Source: an uncultured Chloroflexus sp. (GTDB lineage: Bacteria; Chloroflexota; Chloroflexia; Chloroflexales; Chloroflexaceae). From it: DNA of 64,000 nt. This document shows, piece by piece, positions 27,118-36,746 of this stretch. Position numbers and translations under genes: made by a program. The stretch's first letter is position 1; each line of letters opens with the position of its first letter. The notes beneath the pieces were generated by a model. That model did no database searches. It was not told the origin of the DNA and worked only from the letters and a program-made list of their open reading frames with translations. The stretch covers positions 55,767-119,766 of the forward strand of contig NZ_CALFBQ010000004.1 of the NCBI RefSeq assembly GCF_937951745.1, read 5' to 3'.

Positions 27118-28221
27118 ATGCGTGTCGTGATGCTTTCAAAGGCCGTGGTCGCCGGTGCTTACCAGCGCAAGCTGGAGGAGATCGCGCGGTTGGGGGTGGA
27201 ATTGACGGTGCTCGCGCCGCCGGGATGGCGCGAGCCGCGGGTGGGAATGATCCCGCTTGAACGGTGCTTCACCGCTGGGTATACGCTCTTGACCCTCCCG
27301 ATGGTTTTGAATGGCCATCATCACATTCACTTCTACCGCGGCCTGCGCCCGCTCATCCGGCACTTACGCCCACAGGTGTTCCATATCGATGAAGAGAGCT
27401 TCAATCTCGCCACCTTTCTGGCTATGCGGGAAGGGGTAGCAATAGGCGCGCGCTGTTGTTTCTACAACTGGGCCAATATTGACCGTCGCTACCCACCGCC
27501 GTTCAGTTGGTTCGAGCGTTACAACCTACGCCATGCCGCGCATGCCATTGCCGGCAATCAAGAAGCGGCGGCGATTATCCGCCGGCATGGCTATGATGGC
27601 CCGATCAGTGTTATTCCCCAGTTTGGCGTTGATCCTGATCTCTTTGCGCCAGCGGATGGGCTACGCCAGCACGATGCCTTTATCATCGGCTATGTAGGCC
27701 GGCTGGTGCCGGAAAAGGGGGTGACCGATCTGGTAGCGGCGTTAGCCGGCTTGCCGGCCAATGCGCGGTTACGGCTGATCGGCGACGGGATCGAGCGTCC
27801 GCGGCTGTTGCAACTGGCGGCAGAACTGGGTCTCAGCGCGCAAGTCGAGGTCTTACCGGCGGTGAGCAGCACGGCCGTGCCGGCAGCGATGCGCGAGCTG
27901 GATGTATTGGTCTTGCCGTCGCGTACCCAACCCAACTGGAAAGAGCAGTTCGGGCGGGTGCTGATCGAGGCGATGAGCTGTGGCGTGCCGGTGATCGGCT
28001 CGACTTGCGGTGAAATCCCGCAGGTGATCGGCGCAGCCGGTCTCGTCTTCCCGGAAGGCGATGTGACTGCGTTGCGCGCGGCGCTCAGCCGCTTGATCGA
28101 CCAGCCTGAACTGCGCGCCGAACTTGCTCGGCGCGGCCGAGCGCGCGTGCTGGCCGAGTTTACGCAGGCAGCGATTGCCCGCCGCTATGTTGCGGTGTAT
28201 CAGGCGATGCTGGAAACGTGA
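27118..28221 (+). CDS. Family 4 (GT-B fold) glycosyltransferase
   Basis: 367 residues. The C-terminal half has the GT4 donor-binding pattern: [30 protein letters not shown], and the E-x7-E region [23 protein letters not shown]. The N-terminal half (from [22 protein letters not shown]) is the acceptor domain. A retaining sugar transfer from a nucleotide sugar to a lipid, polysaccharide or small molecule is expected; the acceptor is unknown. It is the third gene after serC and the VOC protein, with a 3-bp gap. Confidence 0.88.
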   Translation: MRVVMLSKAVVAGAYQRKLEEIARLGVELTVLAPPGWREPRVGMIPLERCFTAGYTLLTLPMVLNGHHHIHFYRGLRPLIRHLRPQVFHIDEESFNLATFLAMREGVAIGARCCFYNWANIDRRYPPPFSWFERYNLRHAAHAIAGNQEAAAIIRRHGYDGPISVIPQFGVDPDLFAPADGLRQHDAFIIGYVGRLVPEKGVTDLVAALAGLPANARLRLIGDGIERPRLLQLAAELGLSAQVEVLPAVSSTAVPAAMRELDVLVLPSRTQPNWKEQFGRVLIEAMSCGVPVIGSTCGEIPQVIGAAGLVFPEGDVTALRAALSRLIDQPELRAELARRGRARVLAEFTQAAIARRYVAVYQAMLET

Positions 28222-28345
28222 AAGGGGAAGGCGCAGCGATCCCCCCCTCGTGAAAAGTTGGCTCTTTGCGCGTTCAACCATAACGAAGCGACAAACGGTT
28301 GTCCATCTCGACGGCGCACTACCCAACCACAGGAGGAATACCACC

Positions 28346-28906
28346 ATGCCGATCAAATCCGATCGCTGGATTCGGCGCATGGCGCTCGAACACGGCATGA
28401 TCGAGCCATTCGTCGATCATCAGGTGCGGCAGGGCGTCATCTCGTATGGCTTGACCTCGTATGGCTACGACATGCGGGTCACTGACCACTTCAAGGTCTT
28501 TACCAACGTCTACAACGCGCTGGTCGATCCAAAGAACTTCGATCCGCGCTCGTTTGTTGACATTCGCGCCGAGTATGTCGATATTCCACCCAACTCGTTT
28601 GCGTTAGCCCAATCGTTGGAATATTTTCGCATCCCGCGCACGGTCAGTTGCATCGTGATCGGTAAATCATCCTATGCCCGCTGCGGGATCATCATCAACG
28701 TCACCCCGCTCGAACCAGAGTGGGAAGGGCATGTGACGATCGAAATCAGCAATACCACGCCGCTCCCGGCGCGCATCTACGCCAACGAGGGCATTGGGCA
28801 AGTCTTGTTTCTCGAGAGCGACGAGCCGTGCGAGGTGTCGTATGCCGATAAAAAGGGGAAATATCAAGGCCAAACCGGGATCGTCTTGCCGCGGATCGAT
28901 CCGTAA
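28346..28906 (+). CDS. dcd: dCTP deaminase
   Basis: 186 residues, matching dCTP deaminase. Family motifs are [11 protein letters not shown] at the start, the nucleotide-binding KSSYARCGI, the catalytic glutamate region [16 protein letters not shown] and [11 protein letters not shown]. It turns dCTP into dUTP for dTMP synthesis. I chose the ATG at 28346 because AGGAGGAA is 7-8 nt upstream. It stands alone, followed by a very strong hairpin. Confidence 0.95.
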   Translation: MPIKSDRWIRRMALEHGMIEPFVDHQVRQGVISYGLTSYGYDMRVTDHFKVFTNVYNALVDPKNFDPRSFVDIRAEYVDIPPNSFALAQSLEYFRIPRTVSCIVIGKSSYARCGIIINVTPLEPEWEGHVTIEISNTTPLPARIYANEGIGQVLFLESDEPCEVSYADKKGKYQGQTGIVLPRIDP

Positions 28907-28909
28907 GCG

Positions 28910-28952
28910 GCACAGCGTAGGGGTACAGCGTCGCTGTACCCCTACGCTGTGC
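28910..28952. terminator. Long perfect hairpin between dcd and rnj
   Basis: A 21-nt arm (from GCACAGCGTAGG to TACAGCG) pairs perfectly with its inverse across a single T. It lies 3 nt after the dcd stop and just before the end of the convergent RNase J gene, so it can terminate in both directions. Confidence 0.8.
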
Positions 28953-28954
28953 TC

Positions 28955-30625
28955 CTACACTTCCATCACCATCGGCAACACCATCGGCCGCCGGCGCGTC
29001 TCGCGGTAGAGGAATTCGCTCACCACATCGCGGATCTTGCGGTTGATATACGCCGCATCAACCGAACCGGCACCGTTCTTGTTCGCCAGCGCGGCGCGCA
29101 CCGTCTCCTTCGTCGCTTCGATCAAATCTTGGCTCTGGCGCATATAGACAAAACCGCGCGAGACCACATCTGGCCCGGCGACCAATTCGCCGGTGGCGCT
29201 GTCAATGCTCACCACCACGATCAGCATGCCGTCTTTGGCCAGCAGTTGGCGGTCACGCACTACCACATTGCCGACATCGCCGACCGTTGTGCCATCAACG
29301 TAGATGTAACCGACCGGCGCCTTGCCGGTGATTTTGCCATAGCCGGGAGAGAACTCCATAATCGAGCCGCCTTCGGCCAACAGCACCCGCTCGCCATCGG
29401 GGACTATCCCAATATTGGTCGCCAGTTTGCGGTAGAGCATCAGATGCCGGTAGTCGCCGTGGAACGGCACAATAAAGCTGGGGCGCAGCAGGGCCAACAC
29501 CAGCTTCAGCTCCTCTTGCGCAGCGTGGCCCGACACATGGACGCGGGCTTCGGGACCGTAGATCACATCGGCCCCGAGCTTGAACAGATTGTTAATCACC
29601 TTATTAACGCTGACCTCGTTGCCGGGGATGGGGGTAGCCGAGAACACAACCGTATCGCCGGGTTTAATCTTGACGTGCGGATAGTCGCGGTTGGCCATCC
29701 GGTTCAGCGCGGCCATTGGCTCGCCTTGGCTGCCGGTGCAGACGATGGCGATTTGGTCATCGGGGTAAGCCGACATCTCGTGCGGGCGGATGATGGTGCC
29801 CTCATCGGCGCGCAAATAACCCAGCTCGAACGCAATCCGCGCATTGGTCTCCATACTGCGTCCAGCCAGCATCACCTTACGCCCATAGGCTTCCGCCGAG
29901 TCGATCACCTGCTGCACGCGACTGATATTCGAGGCAAACGTGGCGACGATGATCCGTCCGGGAGCGGTAGCAAAGATATTGTCGAACGCCTCGCCGACTG
30001 TGGCTTCGCTCGGGGTATAGCCCTTTGACTCAACCCGCACGCAATCGGTCACCAGCACCAGCGGCTTGCGGTTGCCTAGCTCAGCGATCTTCTCAAGATC
30101 GGTCGGGCGGCCATCAACCGGCGTATGATCCAGCTTCCAGTCGGTCAGGTAGATCAACAGACCGGCGGGAGTCGTAATCGCGAAGCCAACGGTATCAGGA
30201 ATCGAGTGGGCAATATGAAATGCTTCCACCGTGAAGCTGCCCACTTGAAACGGCTCGCGCTCGGTAATTTGAACGGTCGTTACCTTATCTTGCAGCCGGT
30301 GCTCTTTAAGCCGGTTGCTGAGCAAGCCAAGCGTGAGCTTCGTGCCGTACACTGGCGGGAAATCGAGTTCGGCGATCAAATGTGGCACAGCGCCGATATG
30401 GTCTTCGTGACCATGGGTAATAAGAATCCCTCTAATATGATTCGTCTTCTCGCGCAAATAGGTAATGTCAGGCAAGACGAGATCAACGCCGAGCATATCG
30501 GCATCGGGAAACATGACACCGCAGTCGAGGATGACGATATCGTCGCCATACTCAACCACCCACATGTTCCGGCCGACCTCCCCGGCGCCACCGAGTGGAA
30601 TCACACGGAGACGTTGTTTGGCCAT
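28955..30625 (-). CDS. rnj: Ribonuclease J
   Basis: 556 residues. Metallo-beta-lactamase fold with the Zn motif HGHEDH (H71, H73, D75, H76), preceded by RVIPLGGAGEVGRNM and LGVDLVLPDITYL, and a beta-CASP domain with CTGSQGEPMAALNRMA. The C-terminal domain is RNase J-like. It is an endo- and 5'-3' exoribonuclease for RNA decay and maturation. The start at 30625 (MAKQRLRV) fits the family; an upstream extension to 30751 has no family resemblance. No clear Shine-Dalgarno is seen. Confidence 0.94.
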   Translation of the reverse strand: MAKQRLRVIPLGGAGEVGRNMWVVEYGDDIVILDCGVMFPDADMLGVDLVLPDITYLREKTNHIRGILITHGHEDHIGAVPHLIAELDFPPVYGTKLTLGLLSNRLKEHRLQDKVTTVQITEREPFQVGSFTVEAFHIAHSIPDTVGFAITTPAGLLIYLTDWKLDHTPVDGRPTDLEKIAELGNRKPLVLVTDCVRVESKGYTPSEATVGEAFDNIFATAPGRIIVATFASNISRVQQVIDSAEAYGRKVMLAGRSMETNARIAFELGYLRADEGTIIRPHEMSAYPDDQIAIVCTGSQGEPMAALNRMANRDYPHVKIKPGDTVVFSATPIPGNEVSVNKVINNLFKLGADVIYGPEARVHVSGHAAQEELKLVLALLRPSFIVPFHGDYRHLMLYRKLATNIGIVPDGERVLLAEGGSIMEFSPGYGKITGKAPVGYIYVDGTTVGDVGNVVVRDRQLLAKDGMLIVVVSIDSATGELVAGPDVVSRGFVYMRQSQDLIEATKETVRAALANKNGAGSVDAAYINRKIRDVVSEFLYRETRRRPMVLPMVMEV

Positions 30626-30782
30626 AGGTTTCTTTAGGGCCGGTGTACCAGCGACCCTTGCTCCTTTCTGATACGCTATATTCAACGTTTGCTGAAGGGC
30701 GCATCTGCGGTTGCGCCCAAACGAACGATATAATGACAGGGTTTGGCACAACCCTGTTCAGACCACACCCACATGCGCCGTA

Positions 30783-31373
30783 TCATGCCGTCGGCGCATG
30801 GTCAACTGCTAACACCTTGGCCCGTGTTTGTGTGCGGGCCATTCCTTGTTCGATCTGCGCGACCAATTCGTCACGGTGCTCGATATCTGGGCCGATAACC
30901 AACTGTTGCCGGCCATGGGCCTGCCGGTGGAGCCAGCGCAAGAGCGGGTTAGCAATCGTTTCCGCCGGATCGCACCGACAATAGACGACAACCGCTTCAT
31001 CAGTAACCGCGGGTGAGGGTCGTAACGCAAGCATTTCTTTCCACGGGCACCACAACCGTACACCCATAGCTTCGTAGGTTAGACCTTCGTCAGCGGGCGT
31101 GAACGCAGCGTCCCATTCCGCAATCAGGTTCCAGATCAGCAGTGGTGTGGCGACAATGAGCACCAACAACAACAGCGCCGGCGCCGCTTGTTCGATCGCG
31201 GGCGGTTGGGCGAACACTCGTTGCAGATCGGCCCAGAACGCTGCCGGATGAAGGCTGAGGCGCAGCGTGCTGGCAAAACTCCACAGAGCGAAGACCCAGA
31301 GGAGCATCGCAACTGTAATCATCAATAGATTGTTGCGCCGGCCAGCCGGCGAGAGGCGATAGGATCGTGACAT
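30783..31373 (-). CDS. Hypothetical membrane protein, 196 residues
   Basis: Not recognised. The start at 31373 gives a basic N-terminus (MSRSYRLSPAGRR) and two membrane helices (about residues 19-40 and 65-90), followed by a soluble domain with a tryptophan-rich stretch (VRLWCPWKEMLALR) reminiscent of small PH-like domains in bacterial membrane proteins. It lies 37 nt downstream of the uracil-DNA glycosylase gene and may share its transcript. Confidence 0.65.
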   Translation of the reverse strand: MSRSYRLSPAGRRNNLLMITVAMLLWVFALWSFASTLRLSLHPAAFWADLQRVFAQPPAIEQAAPALLLLVLIVATPLLIWNLIAEWDAAFTPADEGLTYEAMGVRLWCPWKEMLALRPSPAVTDEAVVVYCRCDPAETIANPLLRWLHRQAHGRQQLVIGPDIEHRDELVAQIEQGMARTQTRAKVLAVDHAPTA

Positions 31374-31410
31374 TGATTTGGTCACACCACCGGCAATGGG
31401 CGGCCAATGG

Positions 31411-32043
31411 TCAGAAGAGACGGAGCTGCTCGGGCGGCTCATCGGCTGGCGGCGTTGCTGGGGCAGCCGCGCTCCGTTGGCGTTCGGCATCGGCCAAGAT
31501 GACGGGCAGGCGGCGAAAATCTTCTTCCAGCAATGGCCGGTTTTGGGGCTGGTGCAAAGCGGCGGCGGGATGGATCATCGGCACAATTAATCGTCCATTG
31601 ACATAACGAGGTTGGCCGTGGATGCGCGAAATCCGCTCGCCGGGCAGAAACAGGCCCATCGAAAAGCGACCCAGCGTCACAATCACTGCCGGATCAATGG
31701 CCGCAATCTGACGCATCAAAAAGAGTTTGGTACAAGTCTCAATTTCGTCCGGCTCAGGATCGCGGTTTTGCGGTGGCCGGCACTTGACGACATTTGCGAT
31801 ATAGACTTCATCGCGACGCAACCCGGCCAGTGCGAGCAGGTCAGTCAAGAATTGGCCGGACGGCCCGACAAAGGGCCGGCCCTGCCGGTCTTCGTGGTAA
31901 CCGGGGCCTTCGCCGATCAACATCACCCGCGCGTTGGCCGGCCCCTCGCCGGGCACGGCGCGGGTGCGCCCGCGATGAAGGTTACAGGCAGTGCAGTGTT
32001 GCACCTCTTGGGCAATCGTAAACAAGATATCACTGGCTGTCAC
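31411..32043 (-). CDS. Type 4 uracil-DNA glycosylase
   Basis: 210 residues from the GTG at 32043. Family 4 UDG motifs: the iron-sulfur cysteines CTACNLHRGRTRAVPG and C-rich NVVKCRPPQNRDPEPDE plus ETC, the active-site GEGPGYHEDRQGRPFVG and the C-terminal HPAAALH. It removes uracil (deaminated cytosine) from DNA, a common repair enzyme in thermophiles. A longer frame to an ATG at 32106 would begin upstream of the promoter found at 32080, so I prefer the GTG with AAGGATG just before it. Confidence 0.9.
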   Translation of the reverse strand: MTASDILFTIAQEVQHCTACNLHRGRTRAVPGEGPANARVMLIGEGPGYHEDRQGRPFVGPSGQFLTDLLALAGLRRDEVYIANVVKCRPPQNRDPEPDEIETCTKLFLMRQIAAIDPAVIVTLGRFSMGLFLPGERISRIHGQPRYVNGRLIVPMIHPAAALHQPQNRPLLEEDFRRLPVILADAERQRSAAAPATPPADEPPEQLRLF

Positions 32044-32079
32044 ACGCCCATCCTTGCATGTTTCAGCTTTACCTTCTTT

Positions 32080-32088
32080 ATTATAGCA
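32080..32088 (-). promoter_or_regulatory. Extended -10 promoter of the UDG gene
   Basis: On the minus strand TGC-TATAAT. The start would be near 32073, about 30 nt before the GTG start. No strong -35. Confidence 0.6.
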
Positions 32089-32157
32089 TACCAATGGCAA
32101 TGACATTCGCTCTATCTTATGCTACACTAACCATAACAATGACTGATTCCAGCAGGA

Positions 32158-33273
32158 ATGCTTCCGATGACCGGACGTTCACCTTCGGCCCAGTTGCCGC
32201 CAGATGCCGAGTCGCCCCAGTGGCAGCTCAACCGTGAGCTGCTGACAGTAGCGCTCGATGTGCTGCTGGCAGCGCCGGCCCTTGCCGAGCTGCGTGGTGG
32301 AGTTGCCGAACTGCGCCGGCGTTTGGCCGATCTCAGTGATCCGTTGCATCATGCTGGCGAGTGTGCGGTTTGCTTCACGCCAGCGGTGTTGCATAGCGAA
32401 CTCGATCAGATCGCTGCGGCCCGCACGCTCGAACGCGCCCGCTATTATGTGGCCCGCTTGCGCCGCGCGCTCGAGGCGCAACGGTTTGCGCCAGCCAGTG
32501 ATATCGATCTGCACCGCTGGAAAGAGTATGACGACATCTTGACCGATAGCCTCTGGTTGATCGAGCGGCGCGACAATTCGGGGGTGCATCGGGCTGATTA
32601 CTGGGGCAATTTCGTGCCCCAAATTCCCCGCCAGTTCATCCGCCGCTATACTCGCCCCGGCGAGTGGGTACTTGACCCATTTGCCGGTTCGGGTACGACG
32701 CTGATTGAGGCCCGCCGCCTCGGTCGCCACGTAATCGGTGTTGAACTGCAAGCGCCGATGGTAGAGCGCGTCCAACAGCTACTAGCTGCGGAACCGCCGG
32801 CGCACCCGACGGTTGCAGCTATCGAGCAGGGCGACAGTCTGTTAATGGATTTTCCAGCGTTGCTAGGCCGATACGGTGCAGCTAGCGTGCAGTTGGTGTT
32901 GCTCCATCCGCCTTACCACGACATTATTCGCTTTAGCGACGATCCACGCGATCTGTCAAATGCGCCGAGTATTGACGAATTTCTTACCCGCCTTACCCTA
33001 GTTGCCGAACGGGTGGCGGCGGTGCTCGACCGGGGCCGCTACTTGGTGTTGGTGATTGGCGACACCTACCGCCACGGTGAATGGTGTCCGCTCGGCTTTC
33101 AAGCGATGGAAGCGATCCGGGCCTGTGGGTTTAGCCTCAAGAGCATTATCGTCAAAAACTTTACCGGCACCCTCGGTAAGCGCGGCAGCGCCGATCTTTG
33201 GCGCTACCGGGCTTTGGCTGGCGGCTTTTACGTCTTCAAGCACGAATATATCTTTTTGTTGCGCCGGCGGTAA
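32158..33273 (+). CDS. DNA methyltransferase (N6/N4-type fold)
   Basis: 371 residues. AdoMet motif I is VLDPFAGSGTTLIEARRLG (from residue 171) with VIGVEL. The catalytic motif IV is read as LLHPPYHDIIRFS (residues 249 on), with His in the place usually held by Asp, Asn or Ser, and lies after motif I. A long helical N-terminus (residues 20-115) includes CAVCF. It may modify DNA, but no restriction endonuclease is adjacent. It could also act on RNA, as the fold is shared with Trm11-type enzymes. The next ATG at 32167 is an alternative start. Confidence 0.75.
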   Translation: MLPMTGRSPSAQLPPDAESPQWQLNRELLTVALDVLLAAPALAELRGGVAELRRRLADLSDPLHHAGECAVCFTPAVLHSELDQIAAARTLERARYYVARLRRALEAQRFAPASDIDLHRWKEYDDILTDSLWLIERRDNSGVHRADYWGNFVPQIPRQFIRRYTRPGEWVLDPFAGSGTTLIEARRLGRHVIGVELQAPMVERVQQLLAAEPPAHPTVAAIEQGDSLLMDFPALLGRYGAASVQLVLLHPPYHDIIRFSDDPRDLSNAPSIDEFLTRLTLVAERVAAVLDRGRYLVLVIGDTYRHGEWCPLGFQAMEAIRACGFSLKSIIVKNFTGTLGKRGSADLWRYRALAGGFYVFKHEYIFLLRRR

Positions 33274-33586
33274 TGGGGCAAGGTTAGAGGTTGTTTTGCC
33301 ACTCTTCCCCCTTGAGGTTTAAGGGGTGAGGGGCTAAACGCAAAGGCGTAGAGGACGCAAAGGTGCGCAAAGGGTTGGTGATGGGAATTATCCCCGGCAC
33401 CTTGGAGCGGTTATCAGCCTGCGCAGCGGGCTTCATCCCAGTAGGCTGACCCTTTAGGGGTGAGAAACATAGCCACGACAACACACAACCGGCGCAACAT
33501 GGTTTTGTGCCTTTTGTGTTTCTTTGGAGCTATTACGACGAGGCCCCTTGAGATTGGGCTAACAGCGATCCAAGGAGAAAGACCCT
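33274..33586. repeat. Gene-free stretch with dispersed repeat
   Basis: No gene. Contains AAACGCAAAGGCGTAGAGGACGCAAAGGTGCGCAAAGGG (about 33336-33375), another member of the CGCAAAGG family, and a GC-rich run. It leads into the GT2 gene. Confidence 0.5.
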
Positions 33587-34255
33587 ATGCCAACCTTCAG
33601 CGTCATCATTCCTGCGCTCAACGAAGCCGATCACATCACAGCGTGCGTGCAAGCTGTGCGCCGACTTGATCCCGCAATCGAGGTAATTGTGGCCGATGGC
33701 GGTAGCCACGATGACACGCCGGCACTGGCCCGTGCTGCCGGTGCGCGGCTGGTGCTGGCGCCGCGCGGTCGCGGCCCCCAACTCAACGCTGGCGCGGCCA
33801 TCGCCAGCGGTGACATCTTTGTCTTTTTGCACGCCGATACGCGCTTACCGGTCAATGCCTTCCCGCTCCTGCGCGGCATGTTCGCCGATCCGCAGGTGCA
33901 AGTCGCCAAATTTCGCCTCTCGTTCGATGATCCCGACTGGCTGTTGGCGTTGGCTGCCCGCTTGATGTGGTTCGACTCGCTGCTCACTAGCTACGGCGAT
34001 CAGTGTATGGTGATGCGGCGCGATCTCTTTCGTGTACTCGGTGGCTTTCCTGATTGGCCGCTCTTCGAAGACGTTGAACTCTTCCGTCGTGCCCGCGCTC
34101 GTACTCGCGTCCATGTTGTGCCGGCACAGGTTGTAACCTCGGCCCGCCGCTTTCGCGCTAACGGTATTCTCCGTCAACTGTTGCACGATGTTTGGTTATG
34201 GTTGCAATACCTGAGTGGCGTTTCGCCCTACGAGATTGCGCGCCAGTATCGGTGA
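33587..34255 (+). CDS. Family 2 glycosyltransferase (TIGR04283-like)
   Basis: 222 residues, GT-A fold. SVIIPALNEADHI opens the protein, followed by VIVADGGSHDDT, GRGPQLNAGAAIASGD and the metal-binding FLHADTRLP. A hydrophobic C-terminus (LRQLLHDVWLWLQYLSGV) may lie at the membrane. This short group (rSAM/selenodomain-associated transferase 2) probably adds a sugar to a lipid or quinone-like acceptor; the true substrate is unknown. AAGGAG lies 8 nt before the ATG. Confidence 0.88.
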   Translation: MPTFSVIIPALNEADHITACVQAVRRLDPAIEVIVADGGSHDDTPALARAAGARLVLAPRGRGPQLNAGAAIASGDIFVFLHADTRLPVNAFPLLRGMFADPQVQVAKFRLSFDDPDWLLALAARLMWFDSLLTSYGDQCMVMRRDLFRVLGGFPDWPLFEDVELFRRARARTRVHVVPAQVVTSARRFRANGILRQLLHDVWLWLQYLSGVSPYEIARQYR

Positions 34256-34346
34256 GGCGAAAGAGTTGCGCTCGTTGTGCAAATACACAGTATCCCGAGT
34301 CGGTGTACAATTGAGAAAGAAATCTAACCCTGCGGAGCGCGCTGTT

Positions 34347-35255
34347 ATGACGTATGCTTCTTTTGCCTCGATCGACGAATTGCAAGCGGCCCTTGCCGAA
34401 CATGCATACATTGCCGATCGTGCCTTGACCACTGCTATCTTTTTGGCCCTCAAACTCAACAAGCCTCTGTTGCTTGAGGGTGAGGCCGGCGTTGGTAAGA
34501 CTGAAATCGCCAAGACGCTCGCGCGCGTGCAGGGCCGCGAGTTGATTCGGCTGCAATGCTATGAAGGGCTTGATGTGAACACCACCATTTACGAGTGGAA
34601 CTACGCCCGCCAAATGTTGCAGATCCGCCTGCTCGAAGCCCAAGGTACCGCCCAGCATGCCGCCGCTCAGCAGAGCATCTTTGGCCCGGAGTTTTTGATC
34701 AAGCGCCCGCTACTACAGGCGATCGAGGCTCGTGGCGACCGGCCACCGATCTTGCTGATTGATGAACTCGACCGCGCTGACGAGGAGTTTGAAGCCTTCC
34801 TGCTTGAGCTGCTCTCGGACTGGCAGATTTCGATCCCGGAGATCGGCACTATCCGCGCCGAGACGCCGCCAACCGTGATCATTACCTCGAACCGCACCCG
34901 CGAAGTGCATGATGCGCTTAAGCGACGCTGTCTCTTTTACTGGGTTGATTATCCGACTCTTGATAAAGAGATACAGATCGTCAAGGCCCGCGTGCCCGGC
35001 GCAAGCGAGCGGCTAGCCCGGCAAGTGGTGCTGGTTGTGCAAGAGTTGCGCCGGATGGATCTCTATAAGCTGCCCGGTGTGGCTGAGACGCTCGATTGGG
35101 TGACGGCGCTGGTCGCGCTCGATCAAACCGAGTTGACGCCGCAGGCAGTCGAGGATACACTAGGCGCGATTTTGAAGTATCAAGACGACATCGCGCAGGT
35201 GCGCGGGCAGCGGTTGAACGAGTTGTTGAAACGGGCAAGTGTGAGTGTGTCATGA
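34347..35255 (+). CDS. MoxR-type AAA+ ATPase
   Basis: 302 residues. Walker A GEAGVGKTE, Walker B LLIDELDRADEEFEAFLLELLSDW, sensor region IITSNRTREVHDALKRRC and a C-terminal helical lid. MoxR ATPases act as chaperones in the assembly of metal enzymes or envelope complexes, usually with a VWA protein. None is adjacent, although the start overlap with the next gene shows coupling. The ATG at 34347 is preceded by GCGGAG; upstream in-frame codons do not look like protein. It resembles the CoxD-like branch (LQCYEGLDV). Confidence 0.87.
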   Translation: MTYASFASIDELQAALAEHAYIADRALTTAIFLALKLNKPLLLEGEAGVGKTEIAKTLARVQGRELIRLQCYEGLDVNTTIYEWNYARQMLQIRLLEAQGTAQHAAAQQSIFGPEFLIKRPLLQAIEARGDRPPILLIDELDRADEEFEAFLLELLSDWQISIPEIGTIRAETPPTVIITSNRTREVHDALKRRCLFYWVDYPTLDKEIQIVKARVPGASERLARQVVLVVQELRRMDLYKLPGVAETLDWVTALVALDQTELTPQAVEDTLGAILKYQDDIAQVRGQRLNELLKRASVSVS

Positions 35256-35635
35256 GCAGCGAGATTGATGTTGCGGCGACGTTGGCGGCGTTGCGAGCCG
35301 AGGTGCGCGCTCAACGAGCGGCATTGCCGGCGGCTGAGCCAACCCCTGCCGAGCGTGAGTTGCAGCGGGTGGTGGAAGAACTCGAATATACTCGCGTGGT
35401 CAGTGCGCACTGGCCGCTTGAAGGGCGTAATCCGCTTGAGCAAGTGATGGCCTTTGTCAACAAGGTGGTGCGCCGCTACTTGCGCTGGTACATTAACCCG
35501 ATCGTTGAGCAGCAGAACGCTTTCAACGACACTGCCGCCCGTGCTATTCGCCTACTGGCCGCTGAGAATGCTGCTTTGCGCGCCGAATTGGCTGCGTTGC
35601 GCGCTCAATTGCAACAGTCCTCACCATCATCATGA
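35252..35635 (+). CDS. Coiled-coil hypothetical protein, 127 residues
   Basis: Start overlaps the MoxR stop by 4 bp (ATGA). Not recognised as an enzyme. It has an alanine-rich helix (TLAALRAEVRAQRAAL), a central conserved-looking part (PLEGRNPLEQVMAFVNKVVR, RWYINPIVEQQNAFND) and a C-terminal coiled coil (ENAALRAELAALRAQL). Proteins of this shape often accompany glycosyltransferases in Chloroflexota, where they may organise the complex. It overlaps the following glycosyltransferase by 4 bp. Confidence 0.75.
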   Translation: MSSEIDVAATLAALRAEVRAQRAALPAAEPTPAERELQRVVEELEYTRVVSAHWPLEGRNPLEQVMAFVNKVVRRYLRWYINPIVEQQNAFNDTAARAIRLLAAENAALRAELAALRAQLQQSSPSS

Positions 35636-36669
35636 GCCGTATCTTGATCTGTGCTACGCAGGTGCCCTTTACGCGGGGTGGCGCTGAGTATCTGGTCGAG
35701 AGTCTGCGCGACGAGTTGCAGCGCCGTGGTCACACCGTTGATGTGGTGGCGTTGCCCTTTCAATGGCATCCAGTGGAACGGATTATCGACAGCGCGCTGG
35801 CGTGGCGGCTGCTTGACATTAGCCACGTCAACGGCGAAGCGGTTGACCTCGTGATTGCAACCAAATTCCCGTCATACCTTATTCGCCATCCGCGCAAGGT
35901 GCTCTGGTTGGTGCATCAGCATCGGCAAGCCTACGACTGGTACGGTACCTCGCTCAGTGATTTCGACGGCTCACCCGCCCATCGTGCAGTGCGCGAACAG
36001 ATCTTTCGCATCGACGGGCGCGCGCTCAGCGAATGCCAAGCCCGCTATACCATCTCGCGCAACGTCAGTCGCCGGCTCGAACGCTTCAACGGCCTCAGCA
36101 GCACGCCGCTCTACCCGCCGAGCCGCTACGCCGGGCAGTTGTGGGCCGGGCCTTACCACGACTACATCCTCTCGCCGGCCCGCCTCGACCGCGCCAAGCG
36201 GATCGATTTGCTGCTGGCGGCGCTAGCCCGTACCACCACACCGGTGCGCGTTATCATCGCCGGCACCGGCCCCGACCGCGACCGCCTCCAACGTCTCGCT
36301 GCCGACCTTGGTCTCGGTGAACGAGTCAGTTTTCGTGGGTTTGTAGCTGATAACGAATTGATCGACCTATACGCCCATGCCCGCGCCGTCTACTACGCAC
36401 CGATCGATGAAGACTACGGCTTTGCCACGGTGGAAGCGTTCGGCGCTAGCCGGCCGGTGATTACGACCGATGACGCTGGCGGCGTGCTCGAATTTGTTCG
36501 TCACGGCGAGAACGGCCTCGTCTCGCCGCCCGACCCGGCGGCGATTGCCGTACATCTCGACCGGCTGACTGCCGATCCGGTTGAAGCGGCCCGCTTGGGG
36601 TGCGCGGGCCGCCCGCTGGTTGACGCGATTACGTGGGAAAGGGTTGTGACGGCTTTGGTCGGTAAATAG
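35632..36669 (+). CDS. Family 4 glycosyltransferase
   Basis: 345 residues. N-terminal acceptor domain begins ILICATQVPFTRGGAEYLVE. The C-terminal donor domain shows ILSPARLDRAKRIDLLL, VIIAGTGPDRDRL, VSFRGFVADNELIDLYA and EDYGFATVEAFGASRPVITT. A retaining GT-B transferase for a nucleotide sugar. Translation is coupled to the coiled-coil gene by ATGA. With the GT2 and MoxR genes it forms a small surface-glycan-like cluster; the product is unknown. Confidence 0.88.
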   Translation: MSRILICATQVPFTRGGAEYLVESLRDELQRRGHTVDVVALPFQWHPVERIIDSALAWRLLDISHVNGEAVDLVIATKFPSYLIRHPRKVLWLVHQHRQAYDWYGTSLSDFDGSPAHRAVREQIFRIDGRALSECQARYTISRNVSRRLERFNGLSSTPLYPPSRYAGQLWAGPYHDYILSPARLDRAKRIDLLLAALARTTTPVRVIIAGTGPDRDRLQRLAADLGLGERVSFRGFVADNELIDLYAHARAVYYAPIDEDYGFATVEAFGASRPVITTDDAGGVLEFVRHGENGLVSPPDPAAIAVHLDRLTADPVEAARLGCAGRPLVDAITWERVVTALVGK

Positions 36670-36705
36670 TCGTTTATCACCTGCTATGCCGTAGCGAACA
36701 CACTC

Positions 36706-36734
36706 TTGCACCACCCGTCACCTTATGGTAATAT
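36706..36734 (+). promoter_or_regulatory. Promoter of tRNA-Ser
   Basis: TTGCAC - 17 bp - TAATAT, with a start near 36741, a few bases before the mature tRNA. Confidence 0.7.
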
Positions 36735-36746
36735 CGCAAACGGTGC

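Noticed and set aside
28124..28345. N-terminal extension of dCTP deaminase
   Set aside because: It overlaps the glycosyltransferase in another frame and AGGAGGAA marks the ATG at 28346.
28955..30028. Long plus-strand open frame opposite RNase J
   Set aside because: Antisense shadow; the minus strand encodes all RNase J motifs.
31411..32106. Longer uracil-DNA glycosylase starting at 32106
   Set aside because: A TGC-TATAAT promoter at 32080-32088 would put that ATG before the transcript start; the GTG at 32043 is better.
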